51,889 bases of DNA from Sporichthya brevicatena (lineage in GTDB: Bacteria; Actinomycetota; Actinomycetes; Sporichthyales; Sporichthyaceae), in the NCBI RefSeq assembly GCF_039525035.1, contig NZ_BAAAHE010000008.1:84643-136531 (forward strand), written 5' to 3'. Both the position numbers and the translations under genes were made by a program. Positions 30,874 through 40,385 of this stretch are shown in pieces. The notes under the pieces are model-generated. The model ran no database searches and was not told where the DNA came from. It saw only the letters and a program-made list of their open reading frames with translations. Each line of letters starts with the position of its first letter. Position 1 is the stretch's first letter.

Positions 30874-32480
30874 GCCGCGGAAACCCGGCGGCCGGTGGCC
30901 CGCCGCCCCTGCCGGACCTGGACGTCCTGGCCGTGGATTCCGAGTGGATCCGCGGCCGGGACGGCCTGGTCGAGGAGCTGGCGCTGCTGCGCCGCCACGC
31001 CGACGTCGTCGCGCCGCGCGTCCGCGCGCAGGCCCGGTCACTGGCCGGCCCCCGCCTGACGCCGGCGACGCTGGTCGCGGTCGTCGTCACCTTCGTGCGG
31101 TTCTGCTGGTTCGCGCTCCTCGGCGCCCTCGGGGAGGCCGGCTCGGTGGTCCGCCGCCGGGTGCTGCGAACGCCTACCGGGGGGAGGGGAGAGCAGCCGA
31201 GCGGCCGGCCGTCCGCCGGCGTCCGCCGGGCGCAGCAGCTCGTCCACGCCGGCGGGCCGGCGTACGTGAAGGTCGGGCAGGGCATCGCGACCGCGCAGGG
31301 CCTGCTGCCCGACGAGTGGGTCGCCGCCTTCGCCTGGTGCCGCGACGAGGTCCCGCCGTTGCCGGCGGGCGAGGCCGAGAAGGCGGTCGAGGCCGGCCTG
31401 GGCCGCCCGCTGAGGGAGGTGTTCGCCTCGTTCAGCCCGGAGCCCCGCGCCGCCGCGTCGATCGCGCAGGTCCACGACGCCGTGCTGCTCGACGGCACCG
31501 AGGTCGTCGTCAAGGTGCAGCGGCCGGGCCTGCGGCGCCGCTTCGGCGCCGACTTCCGGGTGATGGCCGTCCTCGCCGCGGTCACGACGAAGGTCAGCAA
31601 GTCCGCGCGGATGACCAACGCCAAGGAGATCCTGCCGCTGTCGGCGGAGCTGGTCCTGGGCGAGCTCGACTTCCGCCTCGAGGCGCTGAACATGATCCAC
31701 GTGGCCGCCGCCGGGGAGGCCGCGGGCACGGGCTTCGTCCGGGTGCCGCGTCCGATCCCCGGCCTGATCACCTCCGACGTCCTCGTCATGGAGCGCGTCG
31801 ACGGCGTGCCCTACACCGCGGCCCGCGAGCGCTACGGCGACGCGATCGACGGGGCGAAGCTGCTCCGCCTGGCCGCGGCCGGCGTCCTGGAGCACGCGTT
31901 GATCTACGGCGTCTTCCACGGCGACCTGCACTCCGGGAACGTCCTCATCACCGAGAACGGAACGATCTCGCTCGTCGACTACGGAGTGTGCGGTCGCATT
32001 GACTCTCGGGAACGTGCGCTGCTCGTGCGGATGCTCGTCGCCTCGATGCAGCAGGACTCGCGCGGTCAGGTGATGGCGGCGGTCGAGATGGGCGCGCTGC
32101 CGGACGGGGCGGACATCGAGGCCGCGGTCGCCGAGGTCGAGAAGTACCAGTCGCTGATGACCGAGTTCACCGACGCGTCGTTCAGCCAGCTCGATCTGAC
32201 GCTGATCACGCGTCAGATGAAGGCGATGATCGGGTCCCTGATGAAGATCGGGTTCCAGACGCCCAAGGAACTCGCCTTGTTCAGTCGCAACATGCTCTAC
32301 CTGCAGGGATTCGCCGCGGCGCTCGCGCCCGAGGCCAACATGCTGGCCGAACTCGAAGCTTTGCTGGCCCATATGACCGGGAAATACCCAGTTGAGCTGA
32401 CAACCATCATGATGGGTGCTCTGATCAGACCAGCCGCCCCGCCGGCGGCCGAGTCCAGAGAGGCGGCGGTGGAATCCTGA
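30870..32480 (+). CDS. UbiB/ABC1/AarF kinase-like protein
   Basis: A 536-residue protein. The family KxGQ motif is present as YVKVGQGIATA (about 130-140). The nucleotide-binding part has VVVKVQRPGLRRRF, the catalytic-loop HGDLHSGNVL (about 350-360) and the metal-binding LVDYGVCGRI (about 370-380). UbiB-like proteins are atypical kinases/ATPases needed for quinone synthesis or lipid traffic. Here it is locked into a transport operon by ATGA overlap, with the next gene starting 1 bp inside its stop. A role in lipid delivery is inferred. Confidence 0.9.
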   Translation: MSRGNPAAGGPPPLPDLDVLAVDSEWIRGRDGLVEELALLRRHADVVAPRVRAQARSLAGPRLTPATLVAVVVTFVRFCWFALLGALGEAGSVVRRRVLRTPTGGRGEQPSGRPSAGVRRAQQLVHAGGPAYVKVGQGIATAQGLLPDEWVAAFAWCRDEVPPLPAGEAEKAVEAGLGRPLREVFASFSPEPRAAASIAQVHDAVLLDGTEVVVKVQRPGLRRRFGADFRVMAVLAAVTTKVSKSARMTNAKEILPLSAELVLGELDFRLEALNMIHVAAAGEAAGTGFVRVPRPIPGLITSDVLVMERVDGVPYTAARERYGDAIDGAKLLRLAAAGVLEHALIYGVFHGDLHSGNVLITENGTISLVDYGVCGRIDSRERALLVRMLVASMQQDSRGQVMAAVEMGALPDGADIEAAVAEVEKYQSLMTEFTDASFSQLDLTLITRQMKAMIGSLMKIGFQTPKELALFSRNMLYLQGFAAALAPEANMLAELEALLAHMTGKYPVELTTIMMGALIRPAAPPAAESREAAVES

Positions 32481-33898
32481 TGCGTCGACAGCCGCTTTCA
32501 GTGCCGGCCCTCGTTTCCGCAGTCGTCCTGTCGGGGGCAGCTGTGGTTCCGCTGTCCGCTGCCTTCGCCGCCCCCGTCGCGGCGAAGGAGGCCTTCGTGC
32601 CCGGCACCGGCGCCGCCTCCGCGAGCCTGGCCCGGGTGACGATCCGGTCGTCCGGCCTCGGGGTCGGCGTGGGCTTCGGTCAGACTCGTACTCGGTTCGC
32701 CGGCCCGCAGGGCAACGCCTCGGCCGAGAGCGTCGACACCGGCATGCTCGGGACGCTCTCCAAGGCACCGATCGCCTGCGGCATGGCGCCGGGGACGCTG
32801 TTCCCCGAGGGTTCGATGCCCGAGGGCGTCGCGGTGTCCTCCGGCGGTGGCCCCGCCGAGCTGCGCACGGCCTCCGTCGGCGCCGGCACCCCGATCGAGC
32901 TCGGCAGCCAGTACAGCGCCGCGAAGCCGAACGCCAAGGCCGACGCCACCGTCGAGGGCACCCGGATCGACCTGACCGGCATCCTGACCGCCGCCGGTGG
33001 CGTCTCCACGGCCACCTCGGAGCTCAAACCGAACGTCCAGCGCGCCGCGACCGCCAGCAGCGGGCTGAGCCGGCTCAGCCTCGCCGACGGCGCCGTCGTC
33101 CTGCAGGGGCTGGAGTGGACGGCCTCGCACCTCACGGGCGCGAAGAGTGACTCCTCCGCGTCGTTCCGCGTCGGCTCGATCCGCGTCGCCGGGCAGTACT
33201 ACCCGACCGAGGGCGCGAACGAGCTGAAGACGGCGCTCGACGCCGCGAACCAGGTCCTTCAGCCGCTCGGCCTCTCGCTGAACGCACCGGCGGTCTCGAA
33301 GACCGACACCCTCGTCTCCGTCAGCCCGCTGCGGCTGACGATCTCGACGACGCCGGAGATGCGCGCGGTCCTCGGCCCGGCCCTGGAGGCCGTGCAGCCG
33401 CTGCGCACCCAGCTGCTCGACCTGGTCAAGCCGCTGCAGGCCTCGCCGGACTGCGGCTTCGCCAAGGCGATCGGCTTCGGCTACCTCGTCGCCGACCTCG
33501 CCCTGATCGCCATGGGCGACAACGGCGGCATCGACATCGACCTCGGTGGTGCCCGCGCCGGCACCGACGCGACGGTCTACGACAACCCCTTCGGCACCGG
33601 CGACGGCCTCGGTGGCCTGCTCGACCCGACCGGTGTCGCGCCCGGGGTCGTCCCGCCGGACCTCGGCGCCGCGCCCCTCCCGGGCCCGCTCGCGCCGGGC
33701 GCGGTGCCGACGGTCGCGGGCGGCGCCAACCTTGTCCCCACCGTCGGTGAGGCGAGCCCGCTCTCGATCGCGTGCCGCTCCACCCACGCCGACGGTGGCA
33801 GCTGCGTCTCCGAACGCGGGGGACTCGCCGCCGGGCTGATCCTCGCGCTGGTGGTGCTGCTCGCCGCCGCCGACCGACTGCGAGCCAGATTGAGCTGA
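32480..33898 (+). CDS. secreted, C-terminally anchored protein of unknown function
   Basis: A 472-residue protein with an N-terminal signal (about 1-32, ending AAFAAPVAA), a long Ser/Ala/Gly/Leu-rich extracellular part with repeated beta strands, two Cys pairs (Cys near 100 and 327, plus CRSTHADGGSC near 435-445), and a C-terminal membrane helix plus RARLS tail. The layout is that of a surface-anchored protein. I recognise no family. Its place between UbiB and a substrate-binding protein suggests that it works outside the membrane, perhaps presenting the substrate to the importer. Confidence 0.75.
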   Translation: MRRQPLSVPALVSAVVLSGAAVVPLSAAFAAPVAAKEAFVPGTGAASASLARVTIRSSGLGVGVGFGQTRTRFAGPQGNASAESVDTGMLGTLSKAPIACGMAPGTLFPEGSMPEGVAVSSGGGPAELRTASVGAGTPIELGSQYSAAKPNAKADATVEGTRIDLTGILTAAGGVSTATSELKPNVQRAATASSGLSRLSLADGAVVLQGLEWTASHLTGAKSDSSASFRVGSIRVAGQYYPTEGANELKTALDAANQVLQPLGLSLNAPAVSKTDTLVSVSPLRLTISTTPEMRAVLGPALEAVQPLRTQLLDLVKPLQASPDCGFAKAIGFGYLVADLALIAMGDNGGIDIDLGGARAGTDATVYDNPFGTGDGLGGLLDPTGVAPGVVPPDLGAAPLPGPLAPGAVPTVAGGANLVPTVGEASPLSIACRSTHADGGSCVSERGGLAAGLILALVVLLAAADRLRARLS

Positions 33899-33924
33899 CG
33901 GCTCGTCGTCTGACGGGTCGTCAG
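33896..33924 (+). terminator. stop-codon hairpins
   Basis: TGACG-ggt-CGTCA (33911-33923, within CTGACG/CGTCAG) forms a perfect short stem. An imperfect copy begins at the stop codon itself (33896). It sits inside an operon, 55 bp before the next gene, so it may stabilise the upstream message or attenuate. Confidence 0.35.
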
Positions 33925-33978
33925 TCCAGTCGTTCGCCCGCCCGTCCCGGTCACCGCCGGCCAGGAGGAACGTTCTCG

Positions 33979-35715
33979 ATGAAGCTCTCCCGCCCCGCTC
34001 GCACGCTGGGGGCAGCGCCGCGCCGCATCCTCGGCGGCTACGGCCCCCTGCTGGCGCTGGCGATCGCCTTCGTGCTCGTCGTGACGCTGGTGCCGACGAT
34101 CGCGCGCGAGGAGACCGTGGTCTCCGGCGGCGACACCGGGCTTGCGCCGGGCCAGTCCTCCGACCTCGGTGGCCAGGCGGTTGGCACCCCCGGCGAGCCG
34201 GTCGTGCCCGGCGTCACGACGCCCGGCACGCCGCAGCAGCCCGGCAAGGCGACGACCCAGAGCGCGGGCACCGGCAAGCCCGCCTCCGGTGCCGCGGACG
34301 CGTGTGCGGACCGCAAGCAGCAGGTCTCCGGTGATCCGTACTCCCCGCCGTGCATGACCTGGCCGGCCGGCAAGGACAACGGCGGCGCGACCTACCGCGG
34401 TGTCACCAAGGACAAGATCCGCATCGGGTTCCGCATCCCGGTCGAGGACATCAAGGACTTCCAGTCCACGATCGGCGACCTCGCCGGCGAGAAGGCGAAC
34501 CAGATCCCGCAGGCGACGGAGGAGGACTTCCGTCGCACGATGGAGAACCTGGTCAAGTACTTCGAGAAGAACTTCCAGTTCTACGGGCGCAAGATCGAAC
34601 TCGTGGAGTGGCAGGGGAAGGGCTCGGTCTTCAACGAGATCGTCGGTGCCGGGCAGGAGGCCGCGAACGCGGACGCGATCCGCGCGGCCAAGGAGCTCAA
34701 CATCTTCGCCGACATCAGCGCCTTCACCCAGCCCTACGCCGACGCGCTGTCGCGGCAGAAGGTCCTCTCGATCGGCGCCCTCTACATGTCGCGCGAGTGG
34801 TTCGCCCAGCGCGCGCCGTACGCGTGGAGCCCGTTCCCGGACTGCACCTCGCTCTCGGAGACCATCGCCGAGTACATGAACAAGCGCGTCTTCGGCTACC
34901 CCGCGGACCACGCCGGTGAGGGCATCAAGGGCAAGGAGCGCAAGGTCGGCCTGATCACCCCGGACAACCCCGAGTATCAGCAGTGCGCGAACACCGGGCA
35001 GAAGCAGATCGAGGCCAACGGCCACAAGGTCACCCGGTACAACTACACGCTCGACCTCGCGACGCTCTCGGACCAGGCCAACAACATCGCGGCCAAGATG
35101 AAGGCCGACGGCATCACGACGATCGTGCTCGCCTCCGACCCGCTGCTCCCGCTGCTGCTGATCTCGCGCTTCAGTCAGCAGAACTACTACCCGGAGTACG
35201 TGGTCACCGGTGTCGGGCTGATGGACTCCTCGGTCCTCGGCCAGCTCTACGACTCGAGTCAGTGGAAGCACGCGTTCGGGCTCTCGATGATCGGCGAGGA
35301 GCAGCCGCAGCAGGCGAGCTACGCCTACGCCGCCGCGAAGTCCGTGGACCCGAACCACGAGCCGATCTTCGGCGTCGACATCTTCTACTACTTCCTGTAC
35401 CAGCTGGCGACGGGCCTGCAGATGGCCGGGCCGAACCTGACGCCGCAGACGTTCTCCGACGGTCTGCGCGCGTACCCGGGCGGCACCGGGCCGGCGGGCA
35501 CCTGGTCGTACCCGAAGAACACCTGGGCCCCGTACCGGGACGCCCGTGAGATCTGGTGGGACCCGGAGGCGGTCTCGGTGTACAACGGCGCGAAGGGCGC
35601 CTACCGCTCGGACAACAAGCGCTACAAGCCGGGCAAGTGGCCGAAGGGCCCCGCCGCTCCGGCGCAGCTGCAGGCGTTCGCGCGTGAGCCCGCCGCGATC
35701 CGTGAGAACGCGTGA
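33979..35715 (+). CDS. membrane-anchored substrate-binding protein (branched-chain amino acid importer type)
   Basis: A 578-residue protein, much longer than usual LivK-type receptors. An uncleaved-looking N-terminal helix (about 18-38, YGPLLALAIAFVLVVTLVPTI) and a Gly/Pro/Thr linker precede a type I periplasmic-binding fold (about 130-560). Two Cys pairs lie near residues 106-120 and 290-340. No lipobox is present, so it is tethered by the helix. AGGAGGAA precedes ATG 33979. The stop overlaps the fused transporter gene. The ligand is unknown; operon partners favour a hydrophobic acid or steroid-like compound. Confidence 0.88.
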   Translation: MKLSRPARTLGAAPRRILGGYGPLLALAIAFVLVVTLVPTIAREETVVSGGDTGLAPGQSSDLGGQAVGTPGEPVVPGVTTPGTPQQPGKATTQSAGTGKPASGAADACADRKQQVSGDPYSPPCMTWPAGKDNGGATYRGVTKDKIRIGFRIPVEDIKDFQSTIGDLAGEKANQIPQATEEDFRRTMENLVKYFEKNFQFYGRKIELVEWQGKGSVFNEIVGAGQEAANADAIRAAKELNIFADISAFTQPYADALSRQKVLSIGALYMSREWFAQRAPYAWSPFPDCTSLSETIAEYMNKRVFGYPADHAGEGIKGKERKVGLITPDNPEYQQCANTGQKQIEANGHKVTRYNYTLDLATLSDQANNIAAKMKADGITTIVLASDPLLPLLLISRFSQQNYYPEYVVTGVGLMDSSVLGQLYDSSQWKHAFGLSMIGEEQPQQASYAYAAAKSVDPNHEPIFGVDIFYYFLYQLATGLQMAGPNLTPQTFSDGLRAYPGGTGPAGTWSYPKNTWAPYRDAREIWWDPEAVSVYNGAKGAYRSDNKRYKPGKWPKGPAAPAQLQAFAREPAAIRENA

Positions 35716-38700
35716 GCACCCACAAGTCTGACGCCCCGTCGGGCGTCTGGGCGCGGCTCCCGCAGGGGCCGACGACGGTCGGTGTCGGCGCGGTGCTGGC
35801 GCTGCTCGTGGCGACGCAGGTCGCGCCGGACACCGTCCCGCTCGGCGTCGTCTTCCTCGGCGCGCTGATCGGCACCGGCACCGGCCTGCTCGCGGTCGGC
35901 CTCGTCCTGACCTACCGCAGCCATCGGGTCGTGAACTTCGCGCTCGCCGGGATCGGTGGGTTCGGGGCCTCGGTCGCGATCGGGCTGCACCTCGGCAAGG
36001 GCGTGCCCTGGCCGATCGCGATCATCCCGGGCATCGCCGTCGGTCTGCTCTGCGGTGCCCTGGTCGAGCGCGTCGTGATGCGGAGCCTCGACAAGTCACC
36101 GCGCCTCGTCGTCACCGTCGCCACGATCGGTCTCGCGCAGCTGTTCGCAGCCGGTCAGGCGGCGACCCCGGCGCTGATGGACGGCCCCGTGCTCGTCGGG
36201 TCGTTCAAGACCCCGCTGTCGGAGTACACCTGGGACGTCGACCCGCTGCTGATCTCCGGCAACGACTTCGCGCTGGTCTTCGTCGTCCCGTTCGTGCTCG
36301 CGGCGCTCACCTGGTTCCTGCTGCGCACCGACGCCGGCATCGCGATCCGCGGCATCGCGGAGAACGGTGACCGCGCCCGGCTGCTCGGCATCCCGGCCAA
36401 CCGGCTCTCCCTGTTGGTGTGGACGATCGCCGGCGGTCTCGCCGCGCTGACCGTCACCCTGCGCTCGCCGTCGGAGGGCCTGAACCTCTCGATCGCCTCG
36501 TCGGGTCCGCAGGTCATGCTCCCCGCGCTCGCTGCCGCCGTCGTGGCCGGTCTGTCGTCGCTGCCGCGGGCGTTCGTCGCCGGCGTCGCGCTCGGCATCC
36601 TGGACCAGCTCGTCCGGTGGAACTCCGACAAGCAGTCGGTCACCTCGGTCGTGCTGCTGATCGTGCTGTGTGCGGCGCTGCTGCTGAGGCGCGGCGACAA
36701 GGGCCGCGCCGAGGCTGCTGCGGCCGAGGGCACCTGGCTCACCACCGGCTCCGTCCGCGGGCTGCCGCACCGTGTCAAGGTGCTGCCCGAGATCCGGATC
36801 GCGCAGCTCGTCCTCGGGATCGCCTGCATCGCGGCGCTGGTCGGGCTCGCGTGGGTCGGTTCGCCGAGCCAGCTGAACATCGCGACCGTCGCGTCCTGCT
36901 ACGCCGTCGTCGCGGTGTCGCTCGTGGTCCTCACCGGCTGGGCCGGGACCGTGAGTCTGGGTCAGATCGCCATCCTCGGTACCGGTGGCGTCGTTGCCGG
37001 TGACCTGATGGCGAAGTGGAACGTCGACTTCTTCGTCGCGATGATCGCCGGTGGTGCCGCGGGTGCAGCGGTGGCGCTGCTGGTCGCGATCCCCGCGTTG
37101 CGGGTCAGCGGCCAGCTGCTCGCCGTCACGACGCTGACCTTCGCCGTCGCCGTCGACCAGTTCTTCTTCAACCCGACGAACTTCCCGTGGCTGGTGCCGG
37201 GCGCCTTCGACCGGCCTGTGCTGTTCCAGCGGTGGGACATGCGCGAGGACCGCACGCTCTACCTGGTCGGCCTGTCGCTCGTGCTGTTCTCCGTCGTCGT
37301 CGCCCGCAACCTCGCCCGCGCGCGGACGCGGCGCACGATGGTCGCCACCCGCGACAACCCGCGCTCGGCGGCGGCCGCCGGGGTCGACGGCGTCCGCTCG
37401 AAGCTCACCGCGTTCGTCATCTGCGGTGTCCTCGCCGGCATGGCGGGCGCCGTGCACGCCACCGCGCTCGGCGCGGTCGGCCTCCGCACCTACAACACCT
37501 CGCTGTCGCTGCTGGCGTTCACGACGGTGGTCATCGGTGGCGTCGCCTCGATCGGCGGTGCGCTCGCGGCCACGGTCGCGCTGCACCTGCTCATCTACTG
37601 GGTCCCGCAGCTGCAACTGGTCGCGACCGGTGTCGGCGTCCTCGTCGTCCTGCTGCTCCTGCCGGGCGGTCTCGCGCAGGCCGGCACGAAGATCCGCGAC
37701 CGCTACGCGATGTGGGCCGCGAAACGGCACGGCGTCGAGTGGGACCAGGACGACGCGTTCACCAAGGCCGCCGCGGCGCCCGAGGTGGACGTCGAGACCG
37801 ACCCCGCCGCGGTCGCCGCGCTCGCGGTCGCCGAGGCCGAGGCGGCCGCCGAGCAGGCTGCGGCCGAACGTGCGCACGCCCGCTCCGGGGCGGACGCCAC
37901 CCTCGCCGGCGCGGACGTCGCGCTGGGGTGCCGCGGGATCGAGGCGTCCTACGGACCGAACCAGGTGCTCTTCGGCGTCGACCTCGACGTCAGCCGCGGG
38001 GAGGTCGTCGCCCTGCTCGGCACGAACGGCGCCGGCAAGTCGACCGTGCTGCGTGCTCTGTGCGGCCTGCTGCCGCCGACGCACGGCACGGCCGCGCTGG
38101 AGGGCGAGTCGATCGACAAGCTCGCGCCGGAGAAGATCGCGGCCCGCGGCCTGGCGATGATGCCCGGTGGCCGCGGCATCTTCCCGACGCTGACGGTCGC
38201 GGAGAACCTGCGCCTCGCGACCTGGATGGTCCGCCGCGACGCCGAGGCCGTCGCCGCCGCCCGCCGTCGCGCCCTGGAGCTGTTCCCGCCCCTGGCTCGG
38301 CGCATCGACACCCGTGCCGGCGACCTCTCCGGCGGTGAGCAGCAGATGCTCTCGATGGCCATGGCGATGGCCGTCCGCCCGAAGGTGCTCTGCATCGACG
38401 AGCTCTCGCTCGGTCTCTCGCCGGTGGTCGTCGGCGAGCTCGTCGACGTGGTCCGCGAGATCAACGCCGGCGGCGTCACCGTCGTGGTCGTCGAGCAGTC
38501 GGTCAACGTCGCGCTGCTGCTCGCCGAGCGCGCGGTGTTCCTCGAGAAGGGCCGGGTCCGCTTCGCCGGCCCCACCGCCGAGCTGCTCGACCGCCCCGAC
38601 ATCCTCCGCGCCGTCTTCCTCGGCAACGCCGCCGGGGAAGCCACCGCGACGTCCGACGATGTGGCTGCTGTGACGACCACGTCTTCGGACGTCCGGGAGG

Positions 38701-39506
38701 AGAAGGTGGCGACGCCGGCCCTGGAGGCGAAGGGGCTCTACAAGAGCTTCGGCGGTGTGCGGGTCATCAACGGCGTCGACCTGGTCGTGCCGAAGGGGAA
38801 GATCGTCGGGCTCATCGGCCACAACGGCGCCGGCAAGACGACGATCTTCGACCTGCTCTCCGGCTTCCTCGTCCCCGACGCGGGCACGGTGTACCTGTCC
38901 GGCCATGACGTGACCGAGCTGCCGCCGTACCAGCGGGCGCTCGGCGGGCTCGGCCGGTCGTTCCAGGACGCGCGGCTGTACCCGGGCCTGACGGTGTCGG
39001 AGACGATCGCGGTGGCGCTCGACCGGCACCTCGCGAGCCGGGACCCGCTCGCGGTCGCACTGTGGCTGCCCGCGGCCTTCGACGTCCACGACGCCGTGCA
39101 GGTGCGCGTCGAGGAGCTGCTCGAGACGCTCGGCCTGACGCGGTACCGCGATCACCTGACCGGTGAGCTCTCGACCGGTACGCGCCGCATCGTGGAGCTC
39201 GCGTGCGTGCTGGCGCAGCGGCCCGACGTGGTTCTGCTCGACGAGCCGTCGGCCGGTGTCGCCCAGCGCGAGGCCGAGGCCCTCGTGCCGGTGCTCAAGC
39301 GGGTCCAGGCCGACCTCGACTGCGCGATGGTCGTCGTCGAGCACGACATGGCGCTGATGTCGAACCTGTGCGACGAGCTCGTCGCGCTGGAGACCGGCGC
39401 CGTGATCGCGACGGGCACCCCGGCCGAGGTCCTCGCCCACCCGGACGTGATCAGTTCCTACCTCGGCACCGACGAGGCGTTCCTGGCGCGGTCCGGCTCC
39501 CGCTGA
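35712..39506 (+). CDS. four-domain fused ABC importer (LivH-LivM-LivF-LivG order)
   Basis: A 1264-residue protein. Domains in order are: permease 1 (about 30-330, LTYRSHRVVNFALAGIGGFG); permease 2 (about 345-655, LTGWAGTVSLGQIAILGTGG); Ala/Glu-rich linker; ATPase 1 of LivF type (about 730-960, Walker A GTNGAGKST near 769, signature LSGGEQQ near 872, Walker B VLCIDE); short linker; ATPase 2 of LivG type (about 990-1260, Walker A GHNGAGKTT near 1034, variant signature LSTGTRR near 1152, Walker B VVLLDE). All four parts of the HAAT importer are thus on one chain, normally four genes. GTG 35712 overlaps the receptor stop. The frame is intact throughout, so this is a true fusion. Confidence 0.93.
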   Translation: MSTHKSDAPSGVWARLPQGPTTVGVGAVLALLVATQVAPDTVPLGVVFLGALIGTGTGLLAVGLVLTYRSHRVVNFALAGIGGFGASVAIGLHLGKGVPWPIAIIPGIAVGLLCGALVERVVMRSLDKSPRLVVTVATIGLAQLFAAGQAATPALMDGPVLVGSFKTPLSEYTWDVDPLLISGNDFALVFVVPFVLAALTWFLLRTDAGIAIRGIAENGDRARLLGIPANRLSLLVWTIAGGLAALTVTLRSPSEGLNLSIASSGPQVMLPALAAAVVAGLSSLPRAFVAGVALGILDQLVRWNSDKQSVTSVVLLIVLCAALLLRRGDKGRAEAAAAEGTWLTTGSVRGLPHRVKVLPEIRIAQLVLGIACIAALVGLAWVGSPSQLNIATVASCYAVVAVSLVVLTGWAGTVSLGQIAILGTGGVVAGDLMAKWNVDFFVAMIAGGAAGAAVALLVAIPALRVSGQLLAVTTLTFAVAVDQFFFNPTNFPWLVPGAFDRPVLFQRWDMREDRTLYLVGLSLVLFSVVVARNLARARTRRTMVATRDNPRSAAAAGVDGVRSKLTAFVICGVLAGMAGAVHATALGAVGLRTYNTSLSLLAFTTVVIGGVASIGGALAATVALHLLIYWVPQLQLVATGVGVLVVLLLLPGGLAQAGTKIRDRYAMWAAKRHGVEWDQDDAFTKAAAAPEVDVETDPAAVAALAVAEAEAAAEQAAAERAHARSGADATLAGADVALGCRGIEASYGPNQVLFGVDLDVSRGEVVALLGTNGAGKSTVLRALCGLLPPTHGTAALEGESIDKLAPEKIAARGLAMMPGGRGIFPTLTVAENLRLATWMVRRDAEAVAAARRRALELFPPLARRIDTRAGDLSGGEQQMLSMAMAMAVRPKVLCIDELSLGLSPVVVGELVDVVREINAGGVTVVVVEQSVNVALLLAERAVFLEKGRVRFAGPTAELLDRPDILRAVFLGNAAGEATATSDDVAAVTTTSSDVREEKVATPALEAKGLYKSFGGVRVINGVDLVVPKGKIVGLIGHNGAGKTTIFDLLSGFLVPDAGTVYLSGHDVTELPPYQRALGGLGRSFQDARLYPGLTVSETIAVALDRHLASRDPLAVALWLPAAFDVHDAVQVRVEELLETLGLTRYRDHLTGELSTGTRRIVELACVLAQRPDVVLLDEPSAGVAQREAEALVPVLKRVQADLDCAMVVVEHDMALMSNLCDELVALETGAVIATGTPAEVLAHPDVISSYLGTDEAFLARSGSR

Positions 39507-40369
39507 TGTCCGAGTTCCGGTCGATCACCTACGCGACGCGGGATCGTGTCGCGTACCTGACGCTCAACCGTCCCGAGCGGCTGAACGCGATCGACGACGA
39601 CATGCCGGGCGAGATTGCGGCGGCGGTGGAGCAGGCGAACGACGACCCGGCGGTGCACGTGATCGTCGTCGCCGGGGCGGGTCGGGCCTTCTGCGCGGGC
39701 TACGACCTCAAGGACTACGCGGAGGCGGGGCACCAGACGCAGGACGTCGTCTGGGATCCGATCGCCGACTTTCGGTTGATGAAGCGCAACACCGACCAGT
39801 TCTTCACGCTGTTCCGCTCGCTCAAGCCGACGATCGCCAAGGTCCACGGTTACGCCGTCGCCGGCGGCAGCGACATCGCGCTCTCGTGCGACCTGGTCGT
39901 CATGGCCGAGGACGCCCGGATCGGCTACATGCCCTCGCGGGTGTGGGGCTGCCCGACGACGGCGATGTGGGTCTACCGGCTCGGTGCCGAGCGCGCGAAG
40001 CGGATGCTGTTCACCGGCGACACCATCGACGGACGGCAGGCCGCGGAGTGGGGGCTGGTCGTGGAGGCCGTCCCGGCGGAGGAGCTCGACGCCGCGGTCG
40101 ACGCGCTGGCCGAGCGCATCGCCGGTGTCCCGACCAACCAGCTCGCGATGCAGAAACTGATGATCAATCAGGCCTACGACAACATGGGCCTGGCCGGGAC
40201 GCAGCTGCTGGCGACCCTCTTCGACGGCATCACCCGGCACTCGCCGGAAGGCCGGTGGTTCCAGGCGTTCGCCGCCGAGCACGGGTTCGCGGAGGCCGTG
40301 AAGTGGCGCGACTCGGGCCGTCCGATCCCGGAGGGCGGCGGCCCGGTCCCGCGGGCCGAGGATCTCTGA
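39506..40369 (+). CDS. enoyl-CoA hydratase/isomerase family protein
   Basis: A 287-residue crotonase-fold protein. Oxyanion-hole blocks are FCAGYDLKDYAEAG (about 65-78) and HGYAVAGGSDIALSCDLVVMAEDARIGYMPSRVWG (about 114-148). The usual catalytic Glu pair is partly replaced around MPSRVWGCP. The start overlaps the transporter stop by 1 bp (TGATG), so it is the last gene of the operon. This links transport to acyl-CoA metabolism. Confidence 0.9.
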   Translation: MSEFRSITYATRDRVAYLTLNRPERLNAIDDDMPGEIAAAVEQANDDPAVHVIVVAGAGRAFCAGYDLKDYAEAGHQTQDVVWDPIADFRLMKRNTDQFFTLFRSLKPTIAKVHGYAVAGGSDIALSCDLVVMAEDARIGYMPSRVWGCPTTAMWVYRLGAERAKRMLFTGDTIDGRQAAEWGLVVEAVPAEELDAAVDALAERIAGVPTNQLAMQKLMINQAYDNMGLAGTQLLATLFDGITRHSPEGRWFQAFAAEHGFAEAVKWRDSGRPIPEGGGPVPRAEDL

Positions 40370-40385
40370 GCCGGCCCCCGGTGGG

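Noticed and set aside
36096-39440. 1114-codon minus-strand frame opposite the fused transporter
   Set aside because: It is an antisense shadow with low-complexity Arg/Glu/Gln composition; the plus-strand frame has full domain evidence.
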